From the NCBI RefSeq assembly GCF_015265435.1, contig NZ_JABJWH010000037.1:62001-126000 (forward strand): 64,000 nucleotides of DNA, read 5' to 3'. This document shows positions 1 to 9,066 of the stretch, piece after piece. A model generated the notes under the pieces. The model was not told the origin of the DNA. It saw nothing but the letters and a program-made list of their open reading frames with translations, and searched no databases. How positions within the stretch are numbered: position 1 is the first letter of the stretch; each line of letters begins with the position of its first letter. The stretch is from Alloalcanivorax profundimaris (GTDB lineage Bacteria > Pseudomonadota > Gammaproteobacteria > Pseudomonadales > Alcanivoracaceae). The position numbers and the translations under genes are program-made.

Positions 1-1
1 G

Positions 2-73
2 AGTTTTGGCATGCTCGGTACCTTTCCGCCTATGCCGGATGAGTTGAAGGCGGAGGCGCACGCGGCTTTCTGA
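2..73 (+). CDS. C-terminal end of an upstream Tad-locus gene (partial)
   Basis: An open frame enters from the left edge and stops with TGA at 71-73. It encodes 23 residues ending in KAEAHAAF. It lies 45 bases before cpaB on the same strand, so it is probably the last codons of the preceding Tad-operon gene; in related loci that position often holds the prepilin peptidase TadV/CpaA. The fragment is too short to identify, and the reading rests only on frame and position. Confidence 0.4.
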   Translation, partial: SFGMLGTFPPMPDELKAEAHAAF

Positions 74-118
74 CCTCTTCCAACCAGTTGCCAAAAACAG
101 GGATGTTTTGGAGGGGTT

Positions 119-1030
119 ATGGGATCAAAATTATTGTATACCCTGCCAGCAATGCTGCTGGCCTTGCTGGCCCTCATTCTCGCTTTGGTGGGGTTAAGCC
201 GGGAGCCTGAGCCGGCTTCGGTCGAGAGGGCCGCGCCTGTGTCCGCGCCTTCGGCGTCGCCGGCGGAGGATGAGCCCGCCTATGAGTACTGGGTGGTACG
301 CCAGCGCGTGGAAGCGGGACAGACCCTCGATGCCGAGCAGTTGGCGGTGGTGTCCGCGGATACGCCCATCACCGGCGCTTTAAGCGCCGATGAGGCAATA
401 GCCGGCAAGCAGGTGCAAAGTACCGTGCGAGCCGGCGAATTGCTTGCTGCTCGTCATCTTGAGGCTGGTGGCTCCCTGCCGGCGAATCTGCCTGTGGGCC
501 ACCGCGCCATCGCTATTCCCGTGGACAATGTCACCGTCGCCGGCGGCTTGTTACGGCCCGGTGACCGGGTCGATGTGATCACCGCTTTCCGCCGCTCCGA
601 CAAGGATGCCCCGGTTGCGTTGGTCATGCTCAAACGCATTCAGGTGTTGGCGTTGCGCGGCCTGATGAGCGACTCCGACACCAGCGATGAGAATAATCGT
701 CGCAATGACACCGTCGTTCTGTCCGTCCCGGAAGAAAAAGTGTCCGCGCTGATGCTGGCTTCCTCTGAAGGCAAGCTTCGCCTGGCGGTGGTGGGTGGTA
801 ATGAGAAGAGCCCGCTTCCCGGCTCGGTGCCGGAGCCCGTTACACCAGACGGCCAGGACAAGGCGCCCATGGTTGCGGTGAATGAAGCCGCAGACGACAC
901 CGAGCCTTTCTATTTCGAGGACTTCTTCCCGGAACCGCCCAAGGCGGCGGCACCGGCACGGCGCGCTTCGCCGGGCCGCCGCGTGCAGGTGTTCGAGGGA
1001 GCGGAATCAAGGAGCACCTATGTTCGCTAG
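119..1030 (+). CDS. cpaB: Flp pilus assembly protein CpaB/RcpC
   Basis: A 303-residue inner-membrane-anchored periplasmic protein of the Tad secretion machine, thought to work with the secretin CpaC. One hydrophobic segment lies at about residues 5-25. A SAF-type domain follows (about 56-115), then the typical RcpC core with AIAIPVDNVTVAGGLLRPGD at about 130-149. The C-terminus is rich in Pro, Ala and Arg. The start is set by a GGAGGGG Shine-Dalgarno (SD) sequence two bases before the ATG. The end overlaps the cpaC start by 11 bases, which implies translational coupling. Family membership is clear from sequence and context. Confidence 0.9.
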   Translation: MGSKLLYTLPAMLLALLALILALVGLSREPEPASVERAAPVSAPSASPAEDEPAYEYWVVRQRVEAGQTLDAEQLAVVSADTPITGALSADEAIAGKQVQSTVRAGELLAARHLEAGGSLPANLPVGHRAIAIPVDNVTVAGGLLRPGDRVDVITAFRRSDKDAPVALVMLKRIQVLALRGLMSDSDTSDENNRRNDTVVLSVPEEKVSALMLASSEGKLRLAVVGGNEKSPLPGSVPEPVTPDGQDKAPMVAVNEAADDTEPFYFEDFFPEPPKAAAPARRASPGRRVQVFEGAESRSTYVR

Positions 1031-2189
1031 GCGATGCAAATCCGCCCTGGTCGTCGTACTGGCTTTGTGCTGGTCGGCGGCGGTTCAGGCCGAGCCCATG
1101 GGGAGTTCCACTCGGCTCGCCCCTGGCGATCAGAAGGTCCTCACCTTCCCGGCGCCGATCACCAAGGTAGCCACGTCCAATCCGGAAGTGGCCAAGCTCA
1201 CTGTCAGCGGCGACAGGGAGGTACTGCTAACCGCCATCCAGGAAGGCTCCGCGGAGCTGACCATCTGGGTCCGCAATCGCCAGGCTCCGATGAGGAGTAG
1301 CGTGGCGGTGGCCACGACTCTAGGGGGAAGTTTGCCTTTTGGAACCCAGGTCCAAACCGATATCCGCGTGCTGGAAGTAAGCCGCTCCGAGCTCAACAGC
1401 CTGGGCGTTTACTACGCCAACCTGTTTGACGGTGGGGACTCCGCCATTGGCATCGCCCCGCCGGGTACCAGCTATCGGGGCTTTTCGGGCCCGGGGGGCA
1501 CCCAGGCGCCGATCAACGCGGATGGCTTCAACCTGTTTGGTTTTGGCAGCAATTCCCTGACCATCATCAACGCTCTTGAAGGTGGCGGTTTCGCCTACAC
1601 GTTGGCGGAGCCCTCGCTCACCAGCCTCAGTGGCCAAAGCGCTTCCTTTCTTTCCGGTGGTGAGTTTCCGGTACCAACCCGCAGCTCCAACGATGGCGTC
1701 CAGGTTGAGTACAAAGAGTTCGGTGTCGGCCTGAGCCTGACCCCCACTGTGATCAGTGGGGAGCAGATTATTCTCAAGGTGGCGCCCGAGGTCAGCGAGC
1801 TGGACTACTCCGCCGGCGTGGAAACCGGCGGGGTGGCGGTACCCGGCTTGCGGGTACGGCGGGCGGAAACCACGGTGTCCCTGGCGCCCGGTGAGACCTT
1901 CATCATCAGTGGGTTGGTGAGCCGGAGCACCGTTAATAACAGCGATCGCATCCCGGGCCTGGGCAACATCCCAGTGCTGGGCGCGTTCTTCCGCTCCAGC
2001 CGCATTTCCCGCGACGACAAGGAACTCGTCATGGTAGTGACGCCGCACCTAGTGACGCCGCGCAAGGCTGGCCGTCCTCCGGTCACCCTGCCGGGTGGCG
2101 CCTACCACGAAAGCAGCACCGGGTGGCTGGACATGGCCACCGAACCGCGGCGCGGTTCACAACCCATCCGTCACGGAGTGAGCTGGTGA
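1020..2189 (+). CDS. cpaC: Tad pilus outer-membrane secretin CpaC/RcpA
   Basis: The outer-membrane secretin channel through which the Flp pilus leaves the cell. I chose the ATG at 1020 because AAGGAG precedes it and it opens a proper signal peptide (residues 1-24, cleavage after VQA); the open frame runs further upstream but only inside cpaB. The protein is 389 residues. The N-terminal part is the pilus/BON-like segment with KVLTFPAPITKVATSNPEVA. The C-terminal secretin domain carries FLSGGEFPVP and the family signature IPGLGNIPVLGAFFRS. It is somewhat shorter than many RcpA proteins. Confidence 0.9.
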   Translation: MFARRCKSALVVVLALCWSAAVQAEPMGSSTRLAPGDQKVLTFPAPITKVATSNPEVAKLTVSGDREVLLTAIQEGSAELTIWVRNRQAPMRSSVAVATTLGGSLPFGTQVQTDIRVLEVSRSELNSLGVYYANLFDGGDSAIGIAPPGTSYRGFSGPGGTQAPINADGFNLFGFGSNSLTIINALEGGGFAYTLAEPSLTSLSGQSASFLSGGEFPVPTRSSNDGVQVEYKEFGVGLSLTPTVISGEQIILKVAPEVSELDYSAGVETGGVAVPGLRVRRAETTVSLAPGETFIISGLVSRSTVNNSDRIPGLGNIPVLGAFFRSSRISRDDKELVMVVTPHLVTPRKAGRPPVTLPGGAYHESSTGWLDMATEPRRGSQPIRHGVSW

Positions 2190-2192
2190 GCC

Positions 2193-3380
2193 ATGAGCGA
2201 TAACGATATTGTCCTGACCGTGGTCGACGACCCGGGCATCAAAGCCTGGCTGGACCGAACCGTGGAAGAGCCCTTTCGGCTGGAATTCGTCAGCCGGGCC
2301 GACATGACCCGGGTTCTGCGTCTGCTGGAAGCGACCACCGCCCACCTGGTGCTGGTGGAAATCAACGAAGAGGAGATGGACCAGTCCCTGGCCATCATCA
2401 CCGCGCTCACCAGCGCACGGCCCTGGGTGACGGTGATTACCGTGTGCGGTTACGCCAACCAGGAATTGCTGCTGCAAAGCATGCGGGCCGGCGCCCGTGA
2501 CTGTTTCCTGGCGGGCAATGACGCCGGTGAAATCCGTGACCGTCTGCGTCGTCACCAGTTGGTGCGCAGCGGTCACTACGGAGACGAGACTCGTTCGGCG
2601 GTGAACAACCTTACCCTGGTGGCCGGGGCCGATCCCACCGTGGATACCCGCTTCCTCACCCAGAGTCTTGCCATAGGCACCAATCGCCGGCACCCGGAGT
2701 GGCGTTGCCTGGCCATCGATACCCAGGCCGGCGAGCGCGGTGTTTTTTATCTGGATGCCAGCAACCAGTTCACCCTGGACAATCTCATCACCAGCCCGGA
2801 AACCCTGGACGAAACGCTCATCGATACGGCCCTGGAAGAATACCGTCCCGGCCTGAGATTGCTCGCCGGCGGCGCCGGCACCAAGGACCTGGAAGGCGAC
2901 CGCAGCGCGGATCTGTTCATCGCCTTGAACCGCCTGATGCAGATGTTCGACCACATCATCATCAACGTGGGTGTACTGGAAAGCAGCTACTGGATCCGCG
3001 CCCTCGGCGTTCATACCCGTCACCTTATGGTCGCCATGCAGCCTCTGGTGGAGCACGCCCACGAGGCCCGCGGCCTGGTGCAGGACTGGCGTTCCCACCT
3101 GGGGCGCAACGCGGAGATCGGGCTGGTCATCGACGGCTACGACAGCAAGGTGCCGCCGGATCTTGAAGAACTGAGCGAAACCGTGGGCGCGGCGCTGGCC
3201 GGCACCCTGCCCATGGATTGGCGTCACCGGCTGATGGCGGTGAATTCCGGCCGGCCGGTTCTCGAGCAATCGCCGCGCTGCGCCTACAGCCGCCATCTCG
3301 GGGCGGTGCTGGATGCCCTGGATGGCGGAATGGAGAAATCGCGACGCGGCGGTTTGCTGACGCGTCTGCTGGGGAGCTAA
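2193..3380 (+). CDS. tadZ: Tad pilus localisation ATPase-like protein TadZ/CpaE
   Basis: A 395-residue cytoplasmic protein that in Tad systems helps place the pilus machine. Residues 1 to about 125 look like a response-regulator-type receiver fold (VLTVVDDPGIKAWLDR, then MRAGARDCFL). The rest matches the MinD/ParA-like half of TadZ. The canonical KGGxGKT P-loop is not present: the region after the first strand reads VAGADPTVDTRF, so this is an atypical TadZ that may not hydrolyse ATP. It follows cpaC after 3 bases and precedes tadA after 3 bases. Confidence 0.85.
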   Translation: MSDNDIVLTVVDDPGIKAWLDRTVEEPFRLEFVSRADMTRVLRLLEATTAHLVLVEINEEEMDQSLAIITALTSARPWVTVITVCGYANQELLLQSMRAGARDCFLAGNDAGEIRDRLRRHQLVRSGHYGDETRSAVNNLTLVAGADPTVDTRFLTQSLAIGTNRRHPEWRCLAIDTQAGERGVFYLDASNQFTLDNLITSPETLDETLIDTALEEYRPGLRLLAGGAGTKDLEGDRSADLFIALNRLMQMFDHIIINVGVLESSYWIRALGVHTRHLMVAMQPLVEHAHEARGLVQDWRSHLGRNAEIGLVIDGYDSKVPPDLEELSETVGAALAGTLPMDWRHRLMAVNSGRPVLEQSPRCAYSRHLGAVLDALDGGMEKSRRGGLLTRLLGS

Positions 3381-3383
3381 GCC

Positions 3384-4550
3384 GTGCCCGGCCGTATTGA
3401 TCAGGAGTTCCAGGAGCTCAAGGAGCGCGCCCACCGCTGGGTGGTGGAGCGGCTCGACGAAGAAGGCATCGAGGTGGGCCGCGCCAAGGTCGACACCATC
3501 GCGGAGTTCGTGCATCACAACCTGAGCCAGTTTATTTCCCAGAACCGGGTGCCCCTGTCCACGCGGGATCTGAATCAACTGTCCAGGGATACGCTTAACG
3601 AAGTGGTGGGCTACGGTCCGCTGGAACCGCTGCTCGCCGACGAAAGCATCAACGACATTCTGGTCAATGGGCCGGAGGATGTGTTCGTGGAAGTGGCCGG
3701 TGTACTGCAGCGGGCGCGCACCCGCTTCATCAACAATGACCATGTGATCCGGGTAATCCGCCGCATGCTGGCGCCGCTCGGCCGGCGGCTGGACGAGGCC
3801 AGCCCCATGGTGGACGCGCGCCTGCCGGACGGGTCCCGGGTCAACGCCATTATTCCGCCGTTGGCGCTGGACGGTCCGTCCATCAGTATCCGCAAGTTTA
3901 CCCGCAATCACCTCACCGCCCGGGAGCTGATCAACAGCGGGTCCATGACCGAGGCCTGCCTGGAAGTGCTCATCCGCGCCGTGGAATCGCGACGCAACAT
4001 TATCGTCAGTGGGGGTACCGGTACCGGCAAGACCACCATGCTCAACCTGATCAGCCAGTACATTCCCCGGCAGGAGCGGATTCTTACCATCGAGGATTCC
4101 GCCGAACTGGTGCTGCATCACCCCCATGTGGTGCGCCTGGAAACCCGCCCGGCCAACACCGAGGGCAAGGGCCGCATCACGGCCCGGGAGCTGGTGGTCA
4201 ACGCGCTGCGCATGCGCCCCGACCGGATCATTCTCGGCGAAGTGCGTTCCGCGGAAATCATTGAGCTGCTCCAGGCCATGAACACCGGCCACGAAGGCTC
4301 CATGAGCACCATCCACGCCAACAGCACCCGGGATGCCCTGGTGCGCATCGAGACATTGCTGGCGGTGAGCGGCTACGACGCCAGCGAAAAAGCCATTGGC
4401 CGGCTGATCGGTTCCGCCCTCGACATCATCATCCAGTTGGTACGCCGCCCGGACGGCAAACGCATGGTAAGCGATGTGGTGTCGCTGAGTCCCACCGACG
4501 CCGAGCCTTACCACATGGATTACCTCTACCGGAGCCAGGACCATGAGTAG
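3384..4550 (+). CDS. tadA: Tad pilus assembly ATPase TadA/CpaF
   Basis: The secretion ATPase that powers Flp pilus assembly, a 388-residue member of the VirB11/GspE family. It starts with GTG at 3384. The N-terminal helical region (about 1-70) leads into the NGPEDVFVE segment. Walker [10 protein letters not shown] is at about residues 210-218, and the Walker B and following motif [11 protein letters not shown] at about 276-286. The [11 protein letters not shown] histidine box follows. All catalytic boxes are intact. It overlaps tadB by 8 bases, as expected in a tightly coupled operon. Confidence 0.95.
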   Translation: MPGRIDQEFQELKERAHRWVVERLDEEGIEVGRAKVDTIAEFVHHNLSQFISQNRVPLSTRDLNQLSRDTLNEVVGYGPLEPLLADESINDILVNGPEDVFVEVAGVLQRARTRFINNDHVIRVIRRMLAPLGRRLDEASPMVDARLPDGSRVNAIIPPLALDGPSISIRKFTRNHLTARELINSGSMTEACLEVLIRAVESRRNIIVSGGTGTGKTTMLNLISQYIPRQERILTIEDSAELVLHHPHVVRLETRPANTEGKGRITARELVVNALRMRPDRIILGEVRSAEIIELLQAMNTGHEGSMSTIHANSTRDALVRIETLLAVSGYDASEKAIGRLIGSALDIIIQLVRRPDGKRMVSDVVSLSPTDAEPYHMDYLYRSQDHE

Positions 4551-5460
4551 CCTGGCTCTGCTCGGCGCCGCCCAAACCCTGGCGGTACTGGCCCTGCTGG
4601 TGCTGGCGGTACAGGGGCTTTGGTTCCGTTATCGCGCCCGGCGCCTGCTCAATGAGAATGTGCGGCGCCGAATGATCGACGCCGGCCGTATAAGCGATGA
4701 CGCTATTGCCCGGGTGAAGCTCACTGCCCTGGAGCAGGTGCTTTTGCGTGCCGATATTCGAATACCACGCCAGCAATTGGTTCTAGTTGGTATTCTGATA
4801 CTGATCTTTCTGTCCGTCATTGTTGCACTTAAAGGTTTCCTGGTTGCTCTTATTACGGCAGGGCTTCTGATTGTGACTCTTTGGATGTATTGGCGCTTCC
4901 GGTTCCAACAACAGAGGCGTCGTATCTATGAAGAGCTGCCATCAATCATTGATTCGGTGCTGCGATATATGAGCGCAGGGCGTTCCCTGGAAAACGCTTT
5001 GGTAGAAGCCTTTCGTGATGCACCACCGGTTTTCGAGCCCCTGAATTTCCGGTTGCGCAGCGCGGTGGAAGCCGGTCGTGATTACACCGGTCTTTTCGAG
5101 GACTTCGCGCTTTTATACCGTGTTCCATCATTGATTCTCATTTCAATCGCCTTGCGTACGGCGGCGCGCTTTGGCTCCTCCATCCAGCCGGTCTTCAAGC
5201 AAGTTTCGGAGTCCCTGCGTTCTCAGCAGGAGATACGCCGTGAATTCATGGCCGCGACCGCCGAGATACGCTTTACCGCCGCCGCCTTCGCGCTACTCCC
5301 CATGGGGCTGGCCGCCTATATGATCTTGATGAACGATAATTACGCCGAAGTCTTGCTGGATACCTCTACCGGTAATTGGATGCTGGCTATCGCGGGTGGC
5401 CTTCAGACTTTGGGGGTGGTATTGATCTGGCGAATGATTCAGGGGGTGGGCCGTGACTAG
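4543..5460 (+). CDS. tadB: Tad pilus inner-membrane platform protein TadB
   Basis: A 305-residue polytopic protein of the T2SSF/GspF class that forms the inner-membrane platform with TadC. Hydrophobic segments lie near residues 1-25, about 85-125 (two helices), about 245-265 and at the C-terminus. The cytoplasmic T2SSF core lies between and includes SIIDSVLRYMSAGRSLENAL. From about 4740 the DNA becomes visibly more AT-rich and uses rarer codons than the flanking operon, continuing into tadC and tadD. It overlaps tadA (8 bases) and tadC (8 bases). Confidence 0.9.
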   Translation: MSSLALLGAAQTLAVLALLVLAVQGLWFRYRARRLLNENVRRRMIDAGRISDDAIARVKLTALEQVLLRADIRIPRQQLVLVGILILIFLSVIVALKGFLVALITAGLLIVTLWMYWRFRFQQQRRRIYEELPSIIDSVLRYMSAGRSLENALVEAFRDAPPVFEPLNFRLRSAVEAGRDYTGLFEDFALLYRVPSLILISIALRTAARFGSSIQPVFKQVSESLRSQQEIRREFMAATAEIRFTAAAFALLPMGLAAYMILMNDNYAEVLLDTSTGNWMLAIAGGLQTLGVVLIWRMIQGVGRD

Positions 5461-6322
5461 CCTATGGTTTTTGGCCGCAGGACTGCTCGCAATTCTGGCC
5501 ATTTGGGTTGCTTTGTTTATGTCCCCCCGTTGGGCGCGGAAGGCTAGAATTCATACGCGGCTGCAACATCCCGGAGAGAGCGAGGAGGAGAGGTCTTCCT
5601 TCTGGCTGATGCGCATGGCTGACCGACTAACAGAATCGGGGCTTGCCAAAGAAGATTTCAGCGAAATCCGTGAAGCGTTCGCTGCGACCGGCCGGTCACG
5701 GGAGCACGCCCAGATTCTTTATCTTATATTCTGCTGGATGCTCCCTGCCTTCGTTATCTTGATTGGATTCTTGGCCTTCGGACCTTTGGGGGGAATGTTG
5801 ATGGCGGCGGCGGGTTTCGTTTTGCCCCGTCGGACGATTCGCTCAATGGGTAGGAATGCCGAAAAGCGCCAGAATCATGAAGCCGTTGAGCTCTGTCATA
5901 TGACGAGAATGCTAATGGAAGCGGGGCTCTCTCTTGAGCGGGTTCTTCGTCTTATCGCCACGCAGGCGAGGCCGATGCTGCCGATGCTATCCATCAGATT
6001 GGATCGATTCAATCGAATGATGGAATCAGGCGCGGAGCGTACCAAGGCTTTGGAGGAACTTGGAGAGAATCGAAGGATACCAGTCCTAAGAAGCTATGTT
6101 GTGCTTATGAAGCAGAGCAGCCAGCTTGGTTCCGGCGTATCCGAAAGTCTCGACCAGATTATCACTGAGGCTCAAACCACGGAACGAAACCGTATCCGGG
6201 AAGAGACAAACAGCATTGGGGCCAAGATGACCGTCATAATGATGACGTTTATGTTGCCGGCGTTGTTTATATTGATCGGTGGGCCGGCGGTCATCTCTAT
6301 TGCCGACGCGTTGGCGAAATAA
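5453..6322 (+). CDS. tadC: Tad pilus inner-membrane platform protein TadC
   Basis: The second T2SSF-family platform protein, 289 residues. It has an N-terminal helix (about 3-23), a central helix pair near 85-125 and a C-terminal helix ending IGGPAVISIADALAK. The T2SSF segment includes CHMTRMLMEAGLSLERVL. It overlaps tadB, so the two partners are translationally coupled. Its lower GC content matches the second half of tadB. Confidence 0.9.
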   Translation: MTSLWFLAAGLLAILAIWVALFMSPRWARKARIHTRLQHPGESEEERSSFWLMRMADRLTESGLAKEDFSEIREAFAATGRSREHAQILYLIFCWMLPAFVILIGFLAFGPLGGMLMAAAGFVLPRRTIRSMGRNAEKRQNHEAVELCHMTRMLMEAGLSLERVLRLIATQARPMLPMLSIRLDRFNRMMESGAERTKALEELGENRRIPVLRSYVVLMKQSSQLGSGVSESLDQIITEAQTTERNRIREETNSIGAKMTVIMMTFMLPALFILIGGPAVISIADALAK

Positions 6323-6343
6323 ACGATAGAAGGGAGTGAAGGG

Positions 6344-7018
6344 ATGCGAGCTATCATGTTTGGAATAATGGCGGCGTTGCTCGCGACCGGTTGCGCTTAT
6401 CATCCGCCGGCCTCCGGGGAACGGGTGAACGGTGCGCCGGCGGAACTCACCTGCAATGGGAAAATACAGCCCGAGGAGCAGGTTCAGTTGGATCGCGTTG
6501 ACACACTCATGGCGCGAGAACACAACCACGCGGCGCTTGCACAACTTGAAGCGCGAAGAATGTCGACCGTGGATCACTGGGTGCGCTACGGTCAGCTTCA
6601 GGCATCCACCGGCCGCCTTGATGAGGCGGAACGTATTTTTCGAGGCCTTGTCGATCAATGCGAAAGCGGCCAAGGCCATCATGGTCTTGGGATGGTCTTG
6701 CTAAAAAAAGACGACGTGATGGAGGCGTTAAAGCACCTTAAAAAAGCACGAGAATTAACGCCTGCTTCAGCGCAGGTTCGAAATGACTATGGATACGTTC
6801 TCTTGATGGTGGGTCGTTACCAGGATGCTTCGTATGAGTTACGAACGTCTATGGAACTGGGCGATGGGCAGGGGCCGGTTAGGCAGAACCTTGCGGTGGC
6901 TTATCTGTTGACCGAAAACTGGGCGGGTCTTCAATGGATGACCCAGGAGTACGATTTCAATGGTGAGGAGCGGGCCTACGCGGAGCGCCTTGCTGCGACG
7001 TTCAGGAGCGTGCAATGA
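6344..7018 (+). CDS. tadD: Tad pilus assembly lipoprotein TadD with TPR repeats
   Basis: A 224-residue lipoprotein. The signal peptide ends in the lipobox ATGC with the acylated cysteine at residue 17. Tetratricopeptide-like helices cover about 60-200 (LKKARELTPASAQVRNDYGY and similar). In Tad systems TadD is the pilotin-like outer-membrane TPR protein that helps secretin assembly. It begins 21 bases after tadC with GAAGGGAGTGAAGGG upstream, and overlaps the next small gene by 4 bases. Confidence 0.85.
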   Translation: MRAIMFGIMAALLATGCAYHPPASGERVNGAPAELTCNGKIQPEEQVQLDRVDTLMAREHNHAALAQLEARRMSTVDHWVRYGQLQASTGRLDEAERIFRGLVDQCESGQGHHGLGMVLLKKDDVMEALKHLKKARELTPASAQVRNDYGYVLLMVGRYQDASYELRTSMELGDGQGPVRQNLAVAYLLTENWAGLQWMTQEYDFNGEERAYAERLAATFRSVQ

Positions 7019-7287
7019 AAATATTAATCTGCATGATTTTTATGGCCCCGCTTGCGGCGATGGCAAATGGTCCCTCGTCGCCAGAGTATGGGATAGCGGG
7101 TGTGGTGGTGGCCGATCCCCCCCGCACCGATACTGAAAAGGCGCTTGACCAACAGCGATCATCAATCTCCTCTGAAAGCAGTGAGATCGCTGCGCCGTTA
7201 TATGTGGATAGTCAGAAGCGTCTGGCGGAAACCTTTCGGACCCCCATTCCGGAAAGTTTTGGTATACAGACCCGCGACGAGGAATAG
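7015..7287 (+). CDS. small exported Tad-locus protein (DUF3613-like)
   Basis: A 90-residue protein with a hydrophobic signal peptide of about 18 residues (MKILICMIFMAPLAAMA). The start ATGA overlaps the stop of tadD. The mature part is short, charged and Ser/Gln-rich, with a C-terminal FRTPIPESFG. Small proteins in this position of Pseudomonas-type Tad loci are annotated as DUF3613; the resemblance here is positional plus a weak C-terminal match. Its function is unknown, but a periplasmic accessory role in pilus assembly is likely. Confidence 0.6.
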   Translation: MKILICMIFMAPLAAMANGPSSPEYGIAGVVVADPPRTDTEKALDQQRSSISSESSEIAAPLYVDSQKRLAETFRTPIPESFGIQTRDEE

Positions 7288-7288
7288 T

Positions 7289-9016
7289 ATGCGCCGACAG
7301 CGAGGAGTTCTGGCTTTCGCGACCCCTCTGCTCATCGTCCTCATTGTTATCCTGGCGACGATGGCTATGGACGGAGCGCGCCTTTATTCCTTGCGCCAGG
7401 AAATGCAAAGCCAGGTCAACGCGGCAGCGCTTGCAGCAGCGGATTCGGCGAAAAGTTGCGGTGGCAGTTCCGTCACTGCCGCCGGAATCCGTCAGCGTGC
7501 CCTGATCGCCGCCAGGGCTCAGGGCTACGATGGCACCGACGACGACCTTCTGATCACCGCGGGCTTAATCGAGGATGGTGAAGACAGCGGAACACTGGTA
7601 TTCCATGAGACGGCTTCGATCGAGCAAACGAACGCGGTAATGGTGAGATATCAAAGAGACGAACCTATATCGGCATTGCTGCCTAGCGAGCTGTTGGGCG
7701 CGGTGACAATTGATGTGAATGCCGCCGCCAGAAAGGAAGTGATTGCCACGATCAGTGCGTCTGGAGGCACGGCGGGGATTGACGCGGGCTCGCTGGGTGG
7801 GGTGCTGGGTGCTGTGTTGGGGCAGCCAAGTTATACCCTTGATCCCACCAGCTTGAGTAGTCTCCGAAATACGACGGTTAAACTTGGGAACCTGCTTCAG
7901 GTCCTACAGGTTGATAAGGTGACCGACGTTCTTCCCCTTGGTGGCGAAGATCTGGCTAATGCTTTGCGGGAGGTAGGTGGTATAACAGCGCCCGTGGCCA
8001 ATGTCCTGGATGACCTGGCTGGCGCTAGTGGTATTGAGACAATTAAGGTTTCCGACATCATCAGCGTGGTGGAAGGTTCCTCTGTCCCGGAGAGCAGTGA
8101 GTTTCCACTTTATGATGTAGTCATCAGCTTGGTCCTAAATTTGGCGGAACAACAACAGGCCGGGCCCGATGGCATTCTGGCTTTGCCTGTGAATGTGGAT
8201 CTTAGTTTGCCCGCCGTGGCGGATATCAGCGCGGTGGTGGGTTTGCATGTTGGAGAGCCCTCAACCGTGGCCATAGGGCCGGCACGACGGGGATTGGATG
8301 GCGACTGGCGTACACGTTTCTACGCGCCTGACATTACTCTTCTTGTGGATGCCACGGTCAATGTGCTTTCACTCCCTGGTGTCTCCGTGGGCGTTGCGGA
8401 TATCAGTTTGCCTCTGGCAGTAAATGCCGGTGGAGGTAACGGCGCTTTCACCTCCGCCTTGTGCGCACGGGGAACCGATAACGATGTTCTTATGGGGATA
8501 CAACTTAACCGATCAGTTGCGCGTATCGCTTCTGGTCGGATTGATCCGGCCACCGGGTCGGCGGTAACGGAGCCAGTGGAGATTGAACTGCTGAACTTGT
8601 TGCCGTTGCTGTCTGTTCTGTCCGTGGAAGCTGAGATTGAAGGGGAGGTGCCGGGGGTGAGCGAGAATGTAATCCTGGATCCGGAATATCCTTTGTATTG
8701 TGATGATGAGGGTTGCGCCGAGGTAGCATTCGAGGATTACGGGCAGGGCCTCTCCGGCCTTGATTTGGATATCGATATCAGCGATACCAAACTTCTTGAA
8801 CTTCCGTTGGGTTGGCTTCTCAATCCCCTTCTTAACGGTATCACGGATCTTTTGGATGGTGTCGTTTCTCTTCTCGCCACGGCTTTGATCAATCCGCTCC
8901 TTGAAACTCTTGGCCTGGGGTTGGGCAGTATGTCCGTAATGGTTTCGAACGCGAATCAGCAGAATATTCAACTGATCGAAAACGTCGCCATTGTGGAGCT
9001 TGGGGCTGAATCCTAG
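7289..9016 (+). CDS. TadG-like Flp pilus-assembly protein, copy 1
   Basis: A 575-residue protein. The ATG at 7289 follows the stop of the small gene by one base and gives the TadE/G-like N-terminus RGVLAFATPLLIVLIVILAT, a positively charged start plus one transmembrane helix (about 7-30). After it comes SQVNAAALAAADSAKSCGG, typical of TadG. The long remainder is predicted periplasmic, rich in Val, Leu and Asp, and has no von Willebrand domain I can recognise. It is paralogous to the next gene. The open frame extends upstream inside the previous genes, but that part is not used. Confidence 0.75.
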   Translation: MRRQRGVLAFATPLLIVLIVILATMAMDGARLYSLRQEMQSQVNAAALAAADSAKSCGGSSVTAAGIRQRALIAARAQGYDGTDDDLLITAGLIEDGEDSGTLVFHETASIEQTNAVMVRYQRDEPISALLPSELLGAVTIDVNAAARKEVIATISASGGTAGIDAGSLGGVLGAVLGQPSYTLDPTSLSSLRNTTVKLGNLLQVLQVDKVTDVLPLGGEDLANALREVGGITAPVANVLDDLAGASGIETIKVSDIISVVEGSSVPESSEFPLYDVVISLVLNLAEQQQAGPDGILALPVNVDLSLPAVADISAVVGLHVGEPSTVAIGPARRGLDGDWRTRFYAPDITLLVDATVNVLSLPGVSVGVADISLPLAVNAGGGNGAFTSALCARGTDNDVLMGIQLNRSVARIASGRIDPATGSAVTEPVEIELLNLLPLLSVLSVEAEIEGEVPGVSENVILDPEYPLYCDDEGCAEVAFEDYGQGLSGLDLDIDISDTKLLELPLGWLLNPLLNGITDLLDGVVSLLATALINPLLETLGLGLGSMSVMVSNANQQNIQLIENVAIVELGAES

Positions 9017-9066
9017 TCGTGTGGCCGTCGGGTAACAACAAGCTTAATTTATTCAAGAGAGAAGTT

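Noticed and set aside
2157-4544. 795-codon minus-strand open frame across tadZ and tadA
   Set aside because: The plus strand carries recognisable Tad genes with intact motifs; this frame shows only composition-driven low-complexity sequence.
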